Positions 8,535 to 18,424 of a DNA stretch of 64,000 nucleotides are shown here, piece by piece. The first letter of the stretch is position 1; each line of letters opens with the position of its first letter. Location: positions 62,001 through 126,000 of the forward strand of contig CAZSWR010000001.1 in NCBI GenBank assembly GCA_964610885.1, read 5' to 3'. Both the position numbers and the translations under genes were made by a program. Under the pieces are notes generated by a model. The model searched no databases and was not told the origin of the DNA. It saw only the letters and a program-made list of their open reading frames with translations. Source of the DNA: CAZSWR01 sp964610885 (GTDB lineage: Bacteria > Bacteroidota > Ignavibacteria > Kapaibacteriales > UBA2268).

Positions 8535-9101
8535 ATGGCAGGCACAACATCCGATTTAAGACCCGGCTCAGTAATAATGTGGAATGGCGAACTTCATGCA
8601 GTCCTCGAATCCGAACACCGCACACCGGGCAACTTACGCGCGTTCTATCAGGTGAAAATGCGTAACATGCGCACCGGCAAACTCAGCGAAAACCGCTTCC
8701 GTTCCGGCGAATCGATTGAATTCATCAGAGTCGAACGCAAACCCTACCAATACCTTTACCGCGATGGTAATTCTTTGTTCTTTATGGACGTCGAGAATTA
8801 CGAACAGATTCCTGTCGATGCTCAGCTACTTGGCGATTCGATCAACTTTATGAAAGAAAACCAAGACGTGCAGCTTGCATTCGTTGGGTCCGACGTTATT
8901 GCTATCGACCTGCCTCCCCACGTGCAGCTTCGCGTAACCTTTACCGAACCTGGCGTCAAAGGCGATACAGCAACAAACGTGCTCAAGCCCGCAACTGTCG
9001 AGACCGGCGCAACAATCAACGTGCCTATCTTTGTCAACGAAGGCGACCTGCTTCGCGTGGACACTCGCACAGGCGATTACATCGAAAGAGTAAAAGAATA
9101 A
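8535..9101 (+). CDS. efp: Elongation factor P
   Basis: 188 residues, the standard length. It has the KOW-like N-domain (1-65), the OB domain (about 66-128) and the C-terminal OB domain with EPGVKGDTATN, LKPATVETGA and VDTRTGDYIERVK. EF-P occupies the ribosomal E site and relieves stalling at consecutive prolines. The domain I loop reads TPGNLRAF (30-37), so the position that is Lys34 in E. coli (KPGKGQAF) is Asn33 here. No epmA, epmB or earP homologue is in the window. The gene follows tRNA-Cys and has a strong terminator of its own. Confidence 0.97.
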   Translation: MAGTTSDLRPGSVIMWNGELHAVLESEHRTPGNLRAFYQVKMRNMRTGKLSENRFRSGESIEFIRVERKPYQYLYRDGNSLFFMDVENYEQIPVDAQLLGDSINFMKENQDVQLAFVGSDVIAIDLPPHVQLRVTFTEPGVKGDTATNVLKPATVETGATINVPIFVNEGDLLRVDTRTGDYIERVKE

Positions 9102-9127
9102 TATTCTGAATATATAGAAAAAATTAG

Positions 9128-9160
9128 AAACTCTTTTCTTTGCGGGAAAGAGTTTTTTTT
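9128..9160 (+). terminator. Rho-independent terminator after efp
   Basis: Stem AAACTCTTT (9128-9136) / AAAGAGTTT (9147-9155), 10-base loop, then a run of T. It lies 27 bases after the efp stop. Confidence 0.9.
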
Positions 9161-9243
9161 ACACATATGTAATATATTATTATAATATGTTTATTTAATT
9201 TCGTATATTATATTTAGGGTCATGTTAAACAATTGAAAACTGT

Positions 9244-12200
9244 ATGAAGTATTTGTTTTCAATATTGGTTGCAATATTCATATCCGCTACTGCACTAAAT
9301 GCGGAAGGAAGATTTTGCTCCAAAGAAAACGGCTACTTCGTGGAAAACTTGGGACAGTGGGCCGAACCGGTTCGCTTCAGGGCGCAGGCTCCCGGCATGG
9401 TGGCTTGGATCACGGATACAGCACTCGTTTTCAATTTCTTTACTTTCGACAATTCTCGCCTTCAGAACTACTTTCAGATCGATTCTGCAATCAAGCAACT
9501 GCCAATTGTGAACGGCCAAGCCGTGTCAATGAGCTGGCAGCGCACAGGATGCGATCCACTTAGCAATCAACAAGACAAAAAATACTACGAACGAATCGGC
9601 GAATATGATTCTTATTTCAATTATTTCAATGAAAAGGCAACATACTCGCACGCGAAAGCCTACCAAGAAATAATACTGCACAATGCTTACGAGGGGATTA
9701 GCATCAGGTTCTATTTCGATGGCAAATCTCTTAGATACGATTTCCTTTTGGAAAAGAATGCCGACCCGAAGCAAATAGCTCTGAATTTCTCTGGCCACGA
9801 ATCATTAGAAGTCTTGCCGGACGGAAGCCTCGCCATCGGTACAAGTATCGGCCAGGTGCATTTCCAGCAATTGTCTGCTTACCAGATTGATACTCTAAGC
9901 AACAATAGCCTTGCGTCGAAAATTGGTATCCAACAGCAAAACTCAAATATACTAAGTTATTGCAGATTCAGAATGTCTGGCAGTTCAAGTGTATCCTTTG
10001 CTGTTCCTGATTACTCAACCAATCGCCCGTTAGTCATCGATCCGGTCGTTTGGGCAAGCTATTTGGGAGGCACAGCCACAGAAACCGGGAGCTATTTCGA
10101 ACCTGTAAGCGTTGCGACGGACTCTATTGGCTGTCTCTATGTGTCTGGAACTACGTTTTCATTAGACTTCCCAAGGACTACGGGAGCATACTCCATAATC
10201 GGCGATACAATGGTAGGTATGTATATTACCAAAATAAACACAGATGGAAACTCAATTATTTATTCCTCATTAATTGCTTCAGGCGCTCCGAGGCCCTTTT
10301 CGATTGCATTGGATAATCGAAGATTTGTCTATGCCACCGGTTTCGCAACTTTGGCGAACATGCCAGTTTCCGGCAATGCTTTGCAAAGCAGCGTTAGCAA
10401 TATAAACGCAGAGAGATCTTCTGCATTCCTTTTTGTGCTGAATAGCAATGGTGATAATTTTGTTTATTCGACGTACCTTAACGGGAATGATGACGATGTC
10501 GGGTATTCGGTAACGATTCGGAATCCGATGGTCTGTGTGGGCGGGAAAACCTGCTCAAATGACTTCATGACCACTTCAAATTCCTATCAGCCCACAAAAA
10601 TCTCATCCGATCCCGATGGGTTCATTATCGGTATCAATACTTCCACATGGCAGCTTGAATTCTCTACATATTTGGGCGGTAGCTATCCTGATTTTATCTA
10701 TGATATAACTACAGACAACGATGGCAATATTTACACTTGCGGATACAGTTATGGGAGCTTTCCAGTTACGTCGAATGCAATATTTAGGAATAAATTGTGT
10801 AATGAATTCCCGTCCGTAGTGATCTCGAAATTGAATTCTCACGCATCTTATTTGTATGCTTCATCCTATTTCGCTCCCGAAAGCCATTGCGCAGCGAATT
10901 CGATTAGGGTGGACACAGCCGGCCATGTATGGATTTGTGGCAAAGCCGACATGAGAAATTACACTCCTTTCCCAACGACTGCCGATTGCTATTATCCATT
11001 CTTTTTGGGCGATATGGATTGCTTTGCTGCGAAGTTCAATTCCTCACTTACTTCGTTGGAATATTCGACTTTGTTCGGTGGGACTGGATTCGAATCGGCT
11101 CGAAGGATTGCAATTGACAAACAAAACAATGTCTATTTCGTTGGGGCCACTCAATCTTTCGATTTCCCGACTCTTCCAATAAACCAAAACGCATTGCTCC
11201 CGATGCAGAATGGATTTGTTGCCGTGTGCAATTCAGATACCAAACGCTTCTGTTATATTGATTGTTACGGCGGGTCAAATTATGATCTGATTTCTGATGT
11301 TACAGCGTTGAATGAGAATTATTTCTATATTGCCGGCGAAACATATTCATCGGATATGAATATGAAACCAGGGGCATTGGATGCGACAATGAACGGATTG
11401 AATGATGCCTTCATGGCAAAGATGAGCATTTTTGGAAATGCCGACATTGTCAGCAATTTGGTATCATATTGGAATTTTGACAGCTATCCCTTCGTTTGCC
11501 AGGGATTGATACCCTTGGTATTTAATGGCAACTCATCCGTGCGCCAGCCTGCCGGCAGGGTTAATTGCGCAATCGAGAATTCTGGAAATGTTATTACCGG
11601 CGAAGGCCTTTCAAATCTTTATTCGCCAAGCGGCTTCACTTGGTCTATTTGGTTCAACTCGAACTCAATCCCACAATTGACCACAACCGGTAGGGCACAA
11701 ACTCTCATATCAATGAATGACCCATCAATTGGTGAAGAAATCGCTTTAGGTTTTGGATTTGCATATGGAAATGCTCCGCAAAACGCACTTGCTTTCATCT
11801 GCGATGGGACAGGAGGCGCAAGCGGAATCACCCAGCAGGCAGCAGTTTGGAATCCTGAAGGAGGATTGAAAAAAAATACTTGGTATCATGCCGTTGCTGT
11901 TGCCGATTACTACGAAAAGACAATTAAACTCTTCGTTAATGGCCAAGAAGTTAGCCGTGTGCACGGATCCTTCACGCCCATCGATAGACAACTCAATGCC
12001 TTCGTCGGTTCGGCTTGCGAATATACAAATGGATATGCAACGCCTCAGTCTGCATTTTTCGATGGCAGGATCGACCAAGTCCGCTTCTATAGCAGGCCGT
12101 TCAACAAAAATGATGTCGATTCATTATACAAATTTGAATCTAAGAATACTTTTTCAAATGTGGATCTTAATTCCAAAAATATTGACTTCGGAAGGCTGCT

Positions 12201-15200
12201 TTGCGAGCAAGAGAAAACTCAAACACTAACCATATTCAATTCCGGCACCGAGCCATATCAATTGGAGCAAGTATTCTTGAAGAATTCAAGGCAAGGACTT
12301 AGCTTCAATACATCAGGTCCCGTTATCCAACCGAATTCATACGGTTTCGTTAACGTTTCGTTCCGCCCGAGCGATTTGAATCGTGTCAACGATATTCTGG
12401 TTATCGACGGCGGCGGGTGCAAACCACACTATGAGATTCCAATTTGCGGAGTCAAAGATTCTGTTTCGATTTCAGTATCCCAAGTATCGAAGGACACAAT
12501 CGATTTTGGCAAAATTTGTTTTGGAAGCACTAAGGACACTTCTTTTATAATTAAAAACAACTCAAGTTTCTCGGCCCCTCTGAGTTATATTACCTCTACT
12601 CAAAGATTCCAATCGCTTTCCGATGCAACGATGGCAGTTCCATTTTCGCCATCGGAATCTCGTCAGGTCTTCGTACGCTTCAATGCAACGCAAAAGGGGA
12701 AATTCGTCGAGCAATCGTTTGTTTCCGACGAGTGTGGGAACGGAAAGACGATTGTGCTCAAGGGCGAGGTAAACAACCTTAATTCCACCCTTAAACGCGT
12801 AATTACGATTTGCCAAGGCGATTCTGCTATGCTATCGGCTTCCGTTACTGGCGGAGCGCAACCGTACAGGTATCGGTGGAGCCCTTCGCTCAATTTGATT
12901 AATGCAAATTATTCTAATGCAATTGCTTATCCACAAAAAAGTACAACTTATTACCTAACGACAACCGATTACAACCAGTGCTCGATTATTGATTCCCTCA
13001 GAGTTGAGGTCGTCGAACCATTTGTGCCGATTCTATCAGGATCGAAGAATGCCTGTAGTGGCAATACTGCTACCTACTTTGCCGATAACCCGTTAGGATA
13101 TGCTGTGGACAACAAGTGGCACGTCGATGACAATGGTGAAATTGTTGCCCTAACGAAGAACTCCGTTACTGTGCAATGGAACAAACCGGGCAATAGCTTT
13201 GTCGAGCTTGATCAAAATGTCCAAGGGACAAACTGCGTCAATAAGAATCGCTTTTTCGTAACTGTAGTTGAACCTCCGCAGCTCAATGTCGTGGGCGAAA
13301 CAACTGTATGCTTGGGAAAAGTTTATAAATATTACACAAGCAATAATGATGTTTCAATGAAAAAATGGAACGTCTCTGGTGGTAGTATTATCGAAACAAA
13401 AGGGGATACTGTAACGATTCAATGGAGGCCCGAAAGTACGCATTTTCTTACCCTTTCGGGGAACTTCGCCGAAGAATGCCAATCCACAAAAAGAATTGAT
13501 ATCAAAGTGGAAGAAACGCCTGTGTTCAACATAGTCGGTATTCTCGAGGTCGAAGCATACACCGATGAAACATATAGCATTTCCGAAAACGGGTTCGTTT
13601 ATGATTTCGATATTGTCGGCGGCTCATTGACCGATAGAATAGATAATGGCACAATCAGGGTTCATTGGGAGGCTCCGGGAACGGGTAAGATTATTGTTAA
13701 TTCTGTCAGCAACTCATATGCCTGCGAAAGTAGCCAAGAGTTCACTGTCGAAATCAAAGAGAACACAAAACCTATAATTGCCGGCAACGACGCAGCTTGC
13801 GCGCTTTCTTCGACAGTCTTTTCGGCGACGTCAAAGAATGGCCTCAGTTACCAATGGATACTGTACAGAAACAAAGGAAGTATTGAGCCGACTACATATC
13901 CAAATAGAATCCAAATCAATTGGCTCGAGAGCGGAATCGACACGCTTGAACTGATTCAAACAGTGATCGCTACCGGACTCTCCGAAAGCGTGATAAAAGA
14001 AATCAAAGTGAATGATCCGGCAACTATTAGCATAGATCGGCCGGACACAGTCTGCCTGAATGGATTTCCATTTGCCCTCAACATTGCCCACCCGGACGGA
14101 GGAAAATATTCTGGACATTGCGTAGTAAATGGAGAGTTACGGCCGGAATTGGCCGTAGTTGGAGACAATAAAATTTCATATTCATACAGGAATTCATACG
14201 GTTGCTTGTCAGTTGCCGATATTGTGATCACCGTGATCCCGCAAGCAATTACGCCCACGATTTCCCAAAAATCAGATACCAAATCAGACTTCCTTGAATC
14301 ATCTTCGCCCGTCGGTAATCAATGGTACAAAAATGAAACGGTAATCCCAGGGGCCGTGAATCAAATATTTGCTCCAACCGAATCAGGTACTTACTCAGTC
14401 ATGGTTTCCTCAAACGGGAAATGCTCCTCGGAGGAATCGAATAGGATTAACTTTGTATATTCCATCGGGCCGCAAATCTCGAGCGACGGCCAGCTTCGTT
14501 TCGGTTCATTGGTTTGCGAAGACGATAAACTTGATTCAGTGCTTGTTTACAACACTGGCTCTTCCGAGTTGATCATCGACGAATGCTCGATTACCGGGCC
14601 TTCGCGTAGCGATTTCTATATTGAAAACAATCCTACAGGAGCGGCAATTCCTCCTTCGGGAATGCTTGCAATCCGTGTTGTGTTCAAACCTCTATCGGTC
14701 GGTACGAAAACGGCGCTGCTCGAAATAAAATCAAATGCACGGAATAATTCAATTATGGCCGTGAACCTTAAGGGCGAAAAGGAAAAGGTGGACTTCGCGA
14801 TCGATCCGGAATATGCTAATTTTATCAAGATCCCTGAAGGAGACATCGCATATAGAAATATTACGATAAGGAATACAGGGACTTTGCCGATCCTGTGGGG
14901 GCAACCTGTTGTTTCTTCGCATTTTTCGATTGACCAGTTTAACCCGGCAATCACTCCGCCGGGAGGTTCTTCCACGGCCCGTGTCGTGTTCGTTGCCATG
15001 CGTTCTGGCGACGTTTTGTACGATACAATTCGACTAAAAGATCCTACTTGTTCGATTGAAAGGCTTCTCCGACTCTACGCCACCGTTACAGACAAAGCCG
15101 CTCATGCCGATTTAGTTATTGGCGATGCTCGCGCTAACGTGGGCGACACTGTTAGAATTCCAGTTTATTACGCAAACACCAAATATATGGAACTGTCGAA

Positions 15201-15771
15201 AGCAAAATCGATAAGAACTGAGATTCGGTTCCATAAGGATATACTCTTCCCAATTGGTTGCGATGGCTCAATTTTCCCCAATAACATAAAGATAATTAAA
15301 CGTACATTCGACCTGAGCCAGGCAACTAACGACACAATCGGATACCTTAACTTTGCTGTCCCCTTAGGCCCGGATTCCGTTACAAATGTTGAATTCTATG
15401 GCGAGTTAGACATCGAGGGCGAAGGATTGGTGCTCAATCCCATTCCAGGCCGATTCTATCTAAATAATTTCTGCCGAGAGGGCGGATACCGTTTCTTCGA
15501 CCCGAACTTCCGCAGGCAATTCAACGATCCGAAACCGAATCCATCCTCGGGTGTGGTTACTTTCGATATGAACCTGATCGAAGAAGGCGTAACAAAGATT
15601 AGAATTCTGGATATTAAAGCCTCCGAGGTGATGACCGCCTACGAATACTACACGAAACCGGGCACTTACTCGATCACTTGCAACCTCGAAGATCTTCCCA
15701 CAGGCGTTTATATTTGCTTGATACAAACGCCCAACCATACAGAAATGAAGCAACTTTATATCATTAAATAA
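9244..15771 (+). CDS. Giant T9SS-exported multidomain surface protein (SBBP/LamG/ASH/Ig-like, type A sorting domain)
   Basis: 2175 residues. A signal peptide (1-20) precedes an N-terminal domain beginning FVENLGQWAEPVRF, the DUF7948 type found before SBBP repeats. SBBP-like beta-propeller repeats (about 270-730) recur as (T/S)YLGG ... D..G..Y..G...S.DFP. Next come a LamG/concanavalin-like domain (about 735-965), two ASH/choice-of-anchor-D-like modules (about 970-1175; IDFGxxxC), PKD/Ig-like modules (about 1185-1740), two more ASH-like modules (about 1742-1950) and a segment starting VGDTVRIPVYY (about 1955-2080) that recalls a cohesin-like fold. The last 80 residues (PKPNPSSG ... LPTGVYICLIQ ... 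MKQLYIIK) are a type A T9SS sorting domain, so it should be exported by T9SS and anchored or released at the surface. Adhesion or glycan binding is plausible but unproven. Confidence 0.88.
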   Translation: MKYLFSILVAIFISATALNAEGRFCSKENGYFVENLGQWAEPVRFRAQAPGMVAWITDTALVFNFFTFDNSRLQNYFQIDSAIKQLPIVNGQAVSMSWQRTGCDPLSNQQDKKYYERIGEYDSYFNYFNEKATYSHAKAYQEIILHNAYEGISIRFYFDGKSLRYDFLLEKNADPKQIALNFSGHESLEVLPDGSLAIGTSIGQVHFQQLSAYQIDTLSNNSLASKIGIQQQNSNILSYCRFRMSGSSSVSFAVPDYSTNRPLVIDPVVWASYLGGTATETGSYFEPVSVATDSIGCLYVSGTTFSLDFPRTTGAYSIIGDTMVGMYITKINTDGNSIIYSSLIASGAPRPFSIALDNRRFVYATGFATLANMPVSGNALQSSVSNINAERSSAFLFVLNSNGDNFVYSTYLNGNDDDVGYSVTIRNPMVCVGGKTCSNDFMTTSNSYQPTKISSDPDGFIIGINTSTWQLEFSTYLGGSYPDFIYDITTDNDGNIYTCGYSYGSFPVTSNAIFRNKLCNEFPSVVISKLNSHASYLYASSYFAPESHCAANSIRVDTAGHVWICGKADMRNYTPFPTTADCYYPFFLGDMDCFAAKFNSSLTSLEYSTLFGGTGFESARRIAIDKQNNVYFVGATQSFDFPTLPINQNALLPMQNGFVAVCNSDTKRFCYIDCYGGSNYDLISDVTALNENYFYIAGETYSSDMNMKPGALDATMNGLNDAFMAKMSIFGNADIVSNLVSYWNFDSYPFVCQGLIPLVFNGNSSVRQPAGRVNCAIENSGNVITGEGLSNLYSPSGFTWSIWFNSNSIPQLTTTGRAQTLISMNDPSIGEEIALGFGFAYGNAPQNALAFICDGTGGASGITQQAAVWNPEGGLKKNTWYHAVAVADYYEKTIKLFVNGQEVSRVHGSFTPIDRQLNAFVGSACEYTNGYATPQSAFFDGRIDQVRFYSRPFNKNDVDSLYKFESKNTFSNVDLNSKNIDFGRLLCEQEKTQTLTIFNSGTEPYQLEQVFLKNSRQGLSFNTSGPVIQPNSYGFVNVSFRPSDLNRVNDILVIDGGGCKPHYEIPICGVKDSVSISVSQVSKDTIDFGKICFGSTKDTSFIIKNNSSFSAPLSYITSTQRFQSLSDATMAVPFSPSESRQVFVRFNATQKGKFVEQSFVSDECGNGKTIVLKGEVNNLNSTLKRVITICQGDSAMLSASVTGGAQPYRYRWSPSLNLINANYSNAIAYPQKSTTYYLTTTDYNQCSIIDSLRVEVVEPFVPILSGSKNACSGNTATYFADNPLGYAVDNKWHVDDNGEIVALTKNSVTVQWNKPGNSFVELDQNVQGTNCVNKNRFFVTVVEPPQLNVVGETTVCLGKVYKYYTSNNDVSMKKWNVSGGSIIETKGDTVTIQWRPESTHFLTLSGNFAEECQSTKRIDIKVEETPVFNIVGILEVEAYTDETYSISENGFVYDFDIVGGSLTDRIDNGTIRVHWEAPGTGKIIVNSVSNSYACESSQEFTVEIKENTKPIIAGNDAACALSSTVFSATSKNGLSYQWILYRNKGSIEPTTYPNRIQINWLESGIDTLELIQTVIATGLSESVIKEIKVNDPATISIDRPDTVCLNGFPFALNIAHPDGGKYSGHCVVNGELRPELAVVGDNKISYSYRNSYGCLSVADIVITVIPQAITPTISQKSDTKSDFLESSSPVGNQWYKNETVIPGAVNQIFAPTESGTYSVMVSSNGKCSSEESNRINFVYSIGPQISSDGQLRFGSLVCEDDKLDSVLVYNTGSSELIIDECSITGPSRSDFYIENNPTGAAIPPSGMLAIRVVFKPLSVGTKTALLEIKSNARNNSIMAVNLKGEKEKVDFAIDPEYANFIKIPEGDIAYRNITIRNTGTLPILWGQPVVSSHFSIDQFNPAITPPGGSSTARVVFVAMRSGDVLYDTIRLKDPTCSIERLLRLYATVTDKAAHADLVIGDARANVGDTVRIPVYYANTKYMELSKAKSIRTEIRFHKDILFPIGCDGSIFPNNIKIIKRTFDLSQATNDTIGYLNFAVPLGPDSVTNVEFYGELDIEGEGLVLNPIPGRFYLNNFCREGGYRFFDPNFRRQFNDPKPNPSSGVVTFDMNLIEEGVTKIRILDIKASEVMTAYEYYTKPGTYSITCNLEDLPTGVYICLIQTPNHTEMKQLYIIK

Positions 15772-15894
15772 CTTACTTTCGAGAATCCGAATTTTGCGGG
15801 CAGTCGCACTGTTCTTTGTTTTGTATTGCCCGGAATTTGTAAAATATTTAACAGCTGTGCAAGCATTTATCAAGGAAATTTCTAACTAAATGCT

Positions 15895-15902
15895 TAAATT
15901 TG
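15895..15902 (+). promoter_or_regulatory. Possible -7 element before the GWxTD-mtnA run
   Basis: TAAATTTG, an exact TAnnTTTG match 48 bases before the ATG at 15951. No good TTTG -33 box stands at the expected distance, so only the -7 element is supported. Confidence 0.4.
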
Positions 15903-15950
15903 CCTTGCTGAGCTTGGATCTTGTTTTATTGAAATCAAACAAAAACTAAC

Positions 15951-17309
15951 ATGAAAAAAATCATCATTCTATTCCTCGCGTTTTCATTCATTGCTGCCGG
16001 TAGGCCCGTCGGCGATAAAACCGGATTCTACGATTTTGGAGCGAAAATGAACGTGGACAATGTCGTTATTTCCGATCTTTCAGCCGATTCGTCGTCGATG
16101 ATTTTTGTATATAAGATTCCGTTTTCGGCTCTCGCTTTCCGAAAGTACTCAGAGCTTGACGACAGCAAGTTGGTTGCATATCCCAAGATTACTATCGAGG
16201 TTCGCGACTCGAATAATATCATCAGGCGAAGCGCCGAAATTAACGATACTATCTTTGCCAACCACGATGATACCAAGAATCGCGACAGCGCTTACGTCGG
16301 CGTATTCAATACCAGATTGAAATCAGGCATTTACAAAGCAGCTTTCCGGCTCGAAACCCAAAACAACACGCTAATTCAGAAAGTAGATTTTCCCCAACTG
16401 ACTTTGGAAAACCTGAACAATACCGCTTCATACGGCAGGCCAATTATGGCATACATAGACGAGAGCGAAACAAAACAGTACCAGATGTATAACCTAAGCG
16501 GTGCGGTCGGCTTCAATTCAATGAGGTCATTTATCTTGGTTCCGTGTTCGTTCGCGGAGAATCAATCATTTTTCAAGTATGAAATAAAGCCATCGAAGAG
16601 CATTGACCCCGAACGCGAACTCGTCTGGCAACCGCAATTTTCGGCAAAAGGCGAAATTGAAGCAAATTCAAACGAACAATTCTCCTTGGCCCAAGATAAA
16701 AGTGCCAAAAGATGGATGATCAATATCGAAAAGGCGCCCAAAAGCTCGACGAAACTCGTAAGGGGATTGATTCACTTGGAGCTACCCTTCGACCAGATCG
16801 TGCCCGGCGAATACACTTTGACGCTAAGAAATGTATCGACAAAAGATTCCATCGAGCTGAAGTTTCGCATCGAATGGGAAAATATGCCATTTGCTCTGCG
16901 GAAGCCCGAATACGCCGCCGATATGCTGTATTACATACTTAAAGACGACAAATATGACGAAATAAAATCCGGCTCAAAAAATGAAATATTTAATAAAATC
17001 GTGAAATACTGGCGCGAAGCCGACCCGACGCCCGGAACAAATTTCAACGAAGCCATGAACGCATATTTCCAAAGGGTTGATTTTGCTTCGATGAACTACA
17101 ACACATTTTCGGAAACGGACGGCGCCAAAACCGATAGGGGAAAGGTGTATATCCTCTACGGCACACCGTCCAAAGTGTCCCAAACCACAGACGGACAAAA
17201 GAAATACGAAATCTGGGAGTACCGAAATCTGAACCGCAAAATTACTTTTGAATTGCTTTCCAATGCGATTTACAAAATCATCAAAGACGAGGCCCTGAGC
17301 GCAAAATGA
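15951..17309 (+). CDS. GWxTD-family exported protein
   Basis: 452 residues with an N-terminal signal peptide (1-17) and no lipobox. The C-terminal part carries the GWxTD-domain core: YWREADPTPGTNFNEAMNAY, then KTDRGKVYILYGTPSKV and IWEYRNLNRKITFEL. The eponymous motif reads GAKTD rather than GWxTD, so the Trp is replaced by Ala. The family is common in Bacteroidota, Ignavibacteria and Acidobacteria and has no settled function; N-terminal Ig-like beta domains suggest an envelope location. Its stop overlaps the mtnA start (ATGA), so translation is coupled. Confidence 0.82.
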   Translation: MKKIIILFLAFSFIAAGRPVGDKTGFYDFGAKMNVDNVVISDLSADSSSMIFVYKIPFSALAFRKYSELDDSKLVAYPKITIEVRDSNNIIRRSAEINDTIFANHDDTKNRDSAYVGVFNTRLKSGIYKAAFRLETQNNTLIQKVDFPQLTLENLNNTASYGRPIMAYIDESETKQYQMYNLSGAVGFNSMRSFILVPCSFAENQSFFKYEIKPSKSIDPERELVWQPQFSAKGEIEANSNEQFSLAQDKSAKRWMINIEKAPKSSTKLVRGLIHLELPFDQIVPGEYTLTLRNVSTKDSIELKFRIEWENMPFALRKPEYAADMLYYILKDDKYDEIKSGSKNEIFNKIVKYWREADPTPGTNFNEAMNAYFQRVDFASMNYNTFSETDGAKTDRGKVYILYGTPSKVSQTTDGQKKYEIWEYRNLNRKITFELLSNAIYKIIKDEALSAK

Positions 17310-18424
17310 TTATCCATGGCAAACACTACAGAACCATTTTCGAGACTGATTATTCTTCGGATAGTTCGTCCGGGGCAATAATGATCATCGACCAGAGGAG
17401 GTTGCCGTTTGAATTTGTATTGCAAGAACTAAATACAGCCGAAGATTGTGCCAATGCAATCCGCGATATGGCAGTCCGCGGCGCTCCGCTGATCGGAATC
17501 ACTGCCGCGTATGGAATGTATCTGGCCGCCAAGAGTAACGAAGGCATTTCCTTCGGCGATTTGGAACGAGTTGCCGACATATTGCTCAAAACTCGGCCCA
17601 CAGCCGTCAACCTTGCTTTTGCATTGCGAAGCCAACTCGAAACTGCCAAGCTTTGCGCCGGTTCCAAATCGATAAACTCAGCTCTGCTCGCAAATGCCCG
17701 CGCGCTGGCCGATGACGACGTCAGGATGTGTACGGCAATTGGCGAGCACGGAATAAAGGTTATTGAAGATATTTCAAAAGCAAAGAATGGCCGAACTGTT
17801 AATATCCTGACGCATTGCAATGCCGGATGGCTGGCCACGGTGGACAGAGGCACTGCACTCGCCCCGATTTATGCAGCCCACGAATCCGGAATCGGCATTC
17901 ACGTTTGGGTGGACGAGACCCGACCCCGGAACCAAGGGGCGCGCCTCACAGCATTTGAACTGATGGAGAATGGAATTCCTTGCACTCTGATTGTGGACAA
18001 TGCGGGCGGGCACTTGATGCAGCACGGCCAAGTCGATTTGTGCATCGTCGGCAGCGACCGCACAGCGAGGGCAGGCGACTGCGCGAACAAAATCGGTACT
18101 TACCTGAAAGCACTCGCAGCATTCGACAATGGAATACCTTTCTATACTGCGCTGCCATCGTCCTCGATCGATTGGGCAATATCGGACGGCGTAAAAGAAA
18201 TCGAAATCGAAGAACGCTCCTCCGCCGAAGTGCTGACCATCGAAGGAATTGCTAAAGATGGCACTGCTCAATCATTGTATTGCGCGCTTCCCGAAACCGC
18301 TGTCTCGAACTATGGTTTCGACGTAACTCCGGCACGGCTAATTTCGGGAATCATCACGGAGCGTGGAATTGCCAAAGCCACCGAAGAATCACTTTTAGAA
18401 CTATTCCCCGGAAACATAAAATGA
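17306..18424 (+). CDS. mtnA: S-methyl-5-thioribose-1-phosphate isomerase
   Basis: 372 residues, slightly longer than the usual 340-360. eIF2B-like fold with MAVRGAPLIGITAAYG (about 50-65), the catalytic-Cys block ILTHCNAGWLAT (about 166-177), WVDETRPRNQGARLTAFEL (about 203-221) and the catalytic-Asp block VGSDRTARAGDCANKIGT (about 249-266). It converts methylthioribose-1-phosphate to methylthioribulose-1-phosphate in methionine salvage. No other mtn gene is nearby. It overlaps the GWxTD gene upstream and the metal-binding lipoprotein downstream, each by 4 bases (ATGA), so the three are one translationally coupled unit. A ribose-1,5-bisphosphate isomerase role is a less likely alternative. Confidence 0.92.
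   Translation: MIIHGKHYRTIFETDYSSDSSSGAIMIIDQRRLPFEFVLQELNTAEDCANAIRDMAVRGAPLIGITAAYGMYLAAKSNEGISFGDLERVADILLKTRPTAVNLAFALRSQLETAKLCAGSKSINSALLANARALADDDVRMCTAIGEHGIKVIEDISKAKNGRTVNILTHCNAGWLATVDRGTALAPIYAAHESGIGIHVWVDETRPRNQGARLTAFELMENGIPCTLIVDNAGGHLMQHGQVDLCIVGSDRTARAGDCANKIGTYLKALAAFDNGIPFYTALPSSSIDWAISDGVKEIEIEERSSAEVLTIEGIAKDGTAQSLYCALPETAVSNYGFDVTPARLISGIITERGIAKATEESLLELFPGNIK

Noticed and set aside
18280..18420. Upstream in-frame extension of the metal-binding lipoprotein
   Set aside because: It would overlap mtnA by about 145 bases and hide the lipoprotein signal that starts at 18421.
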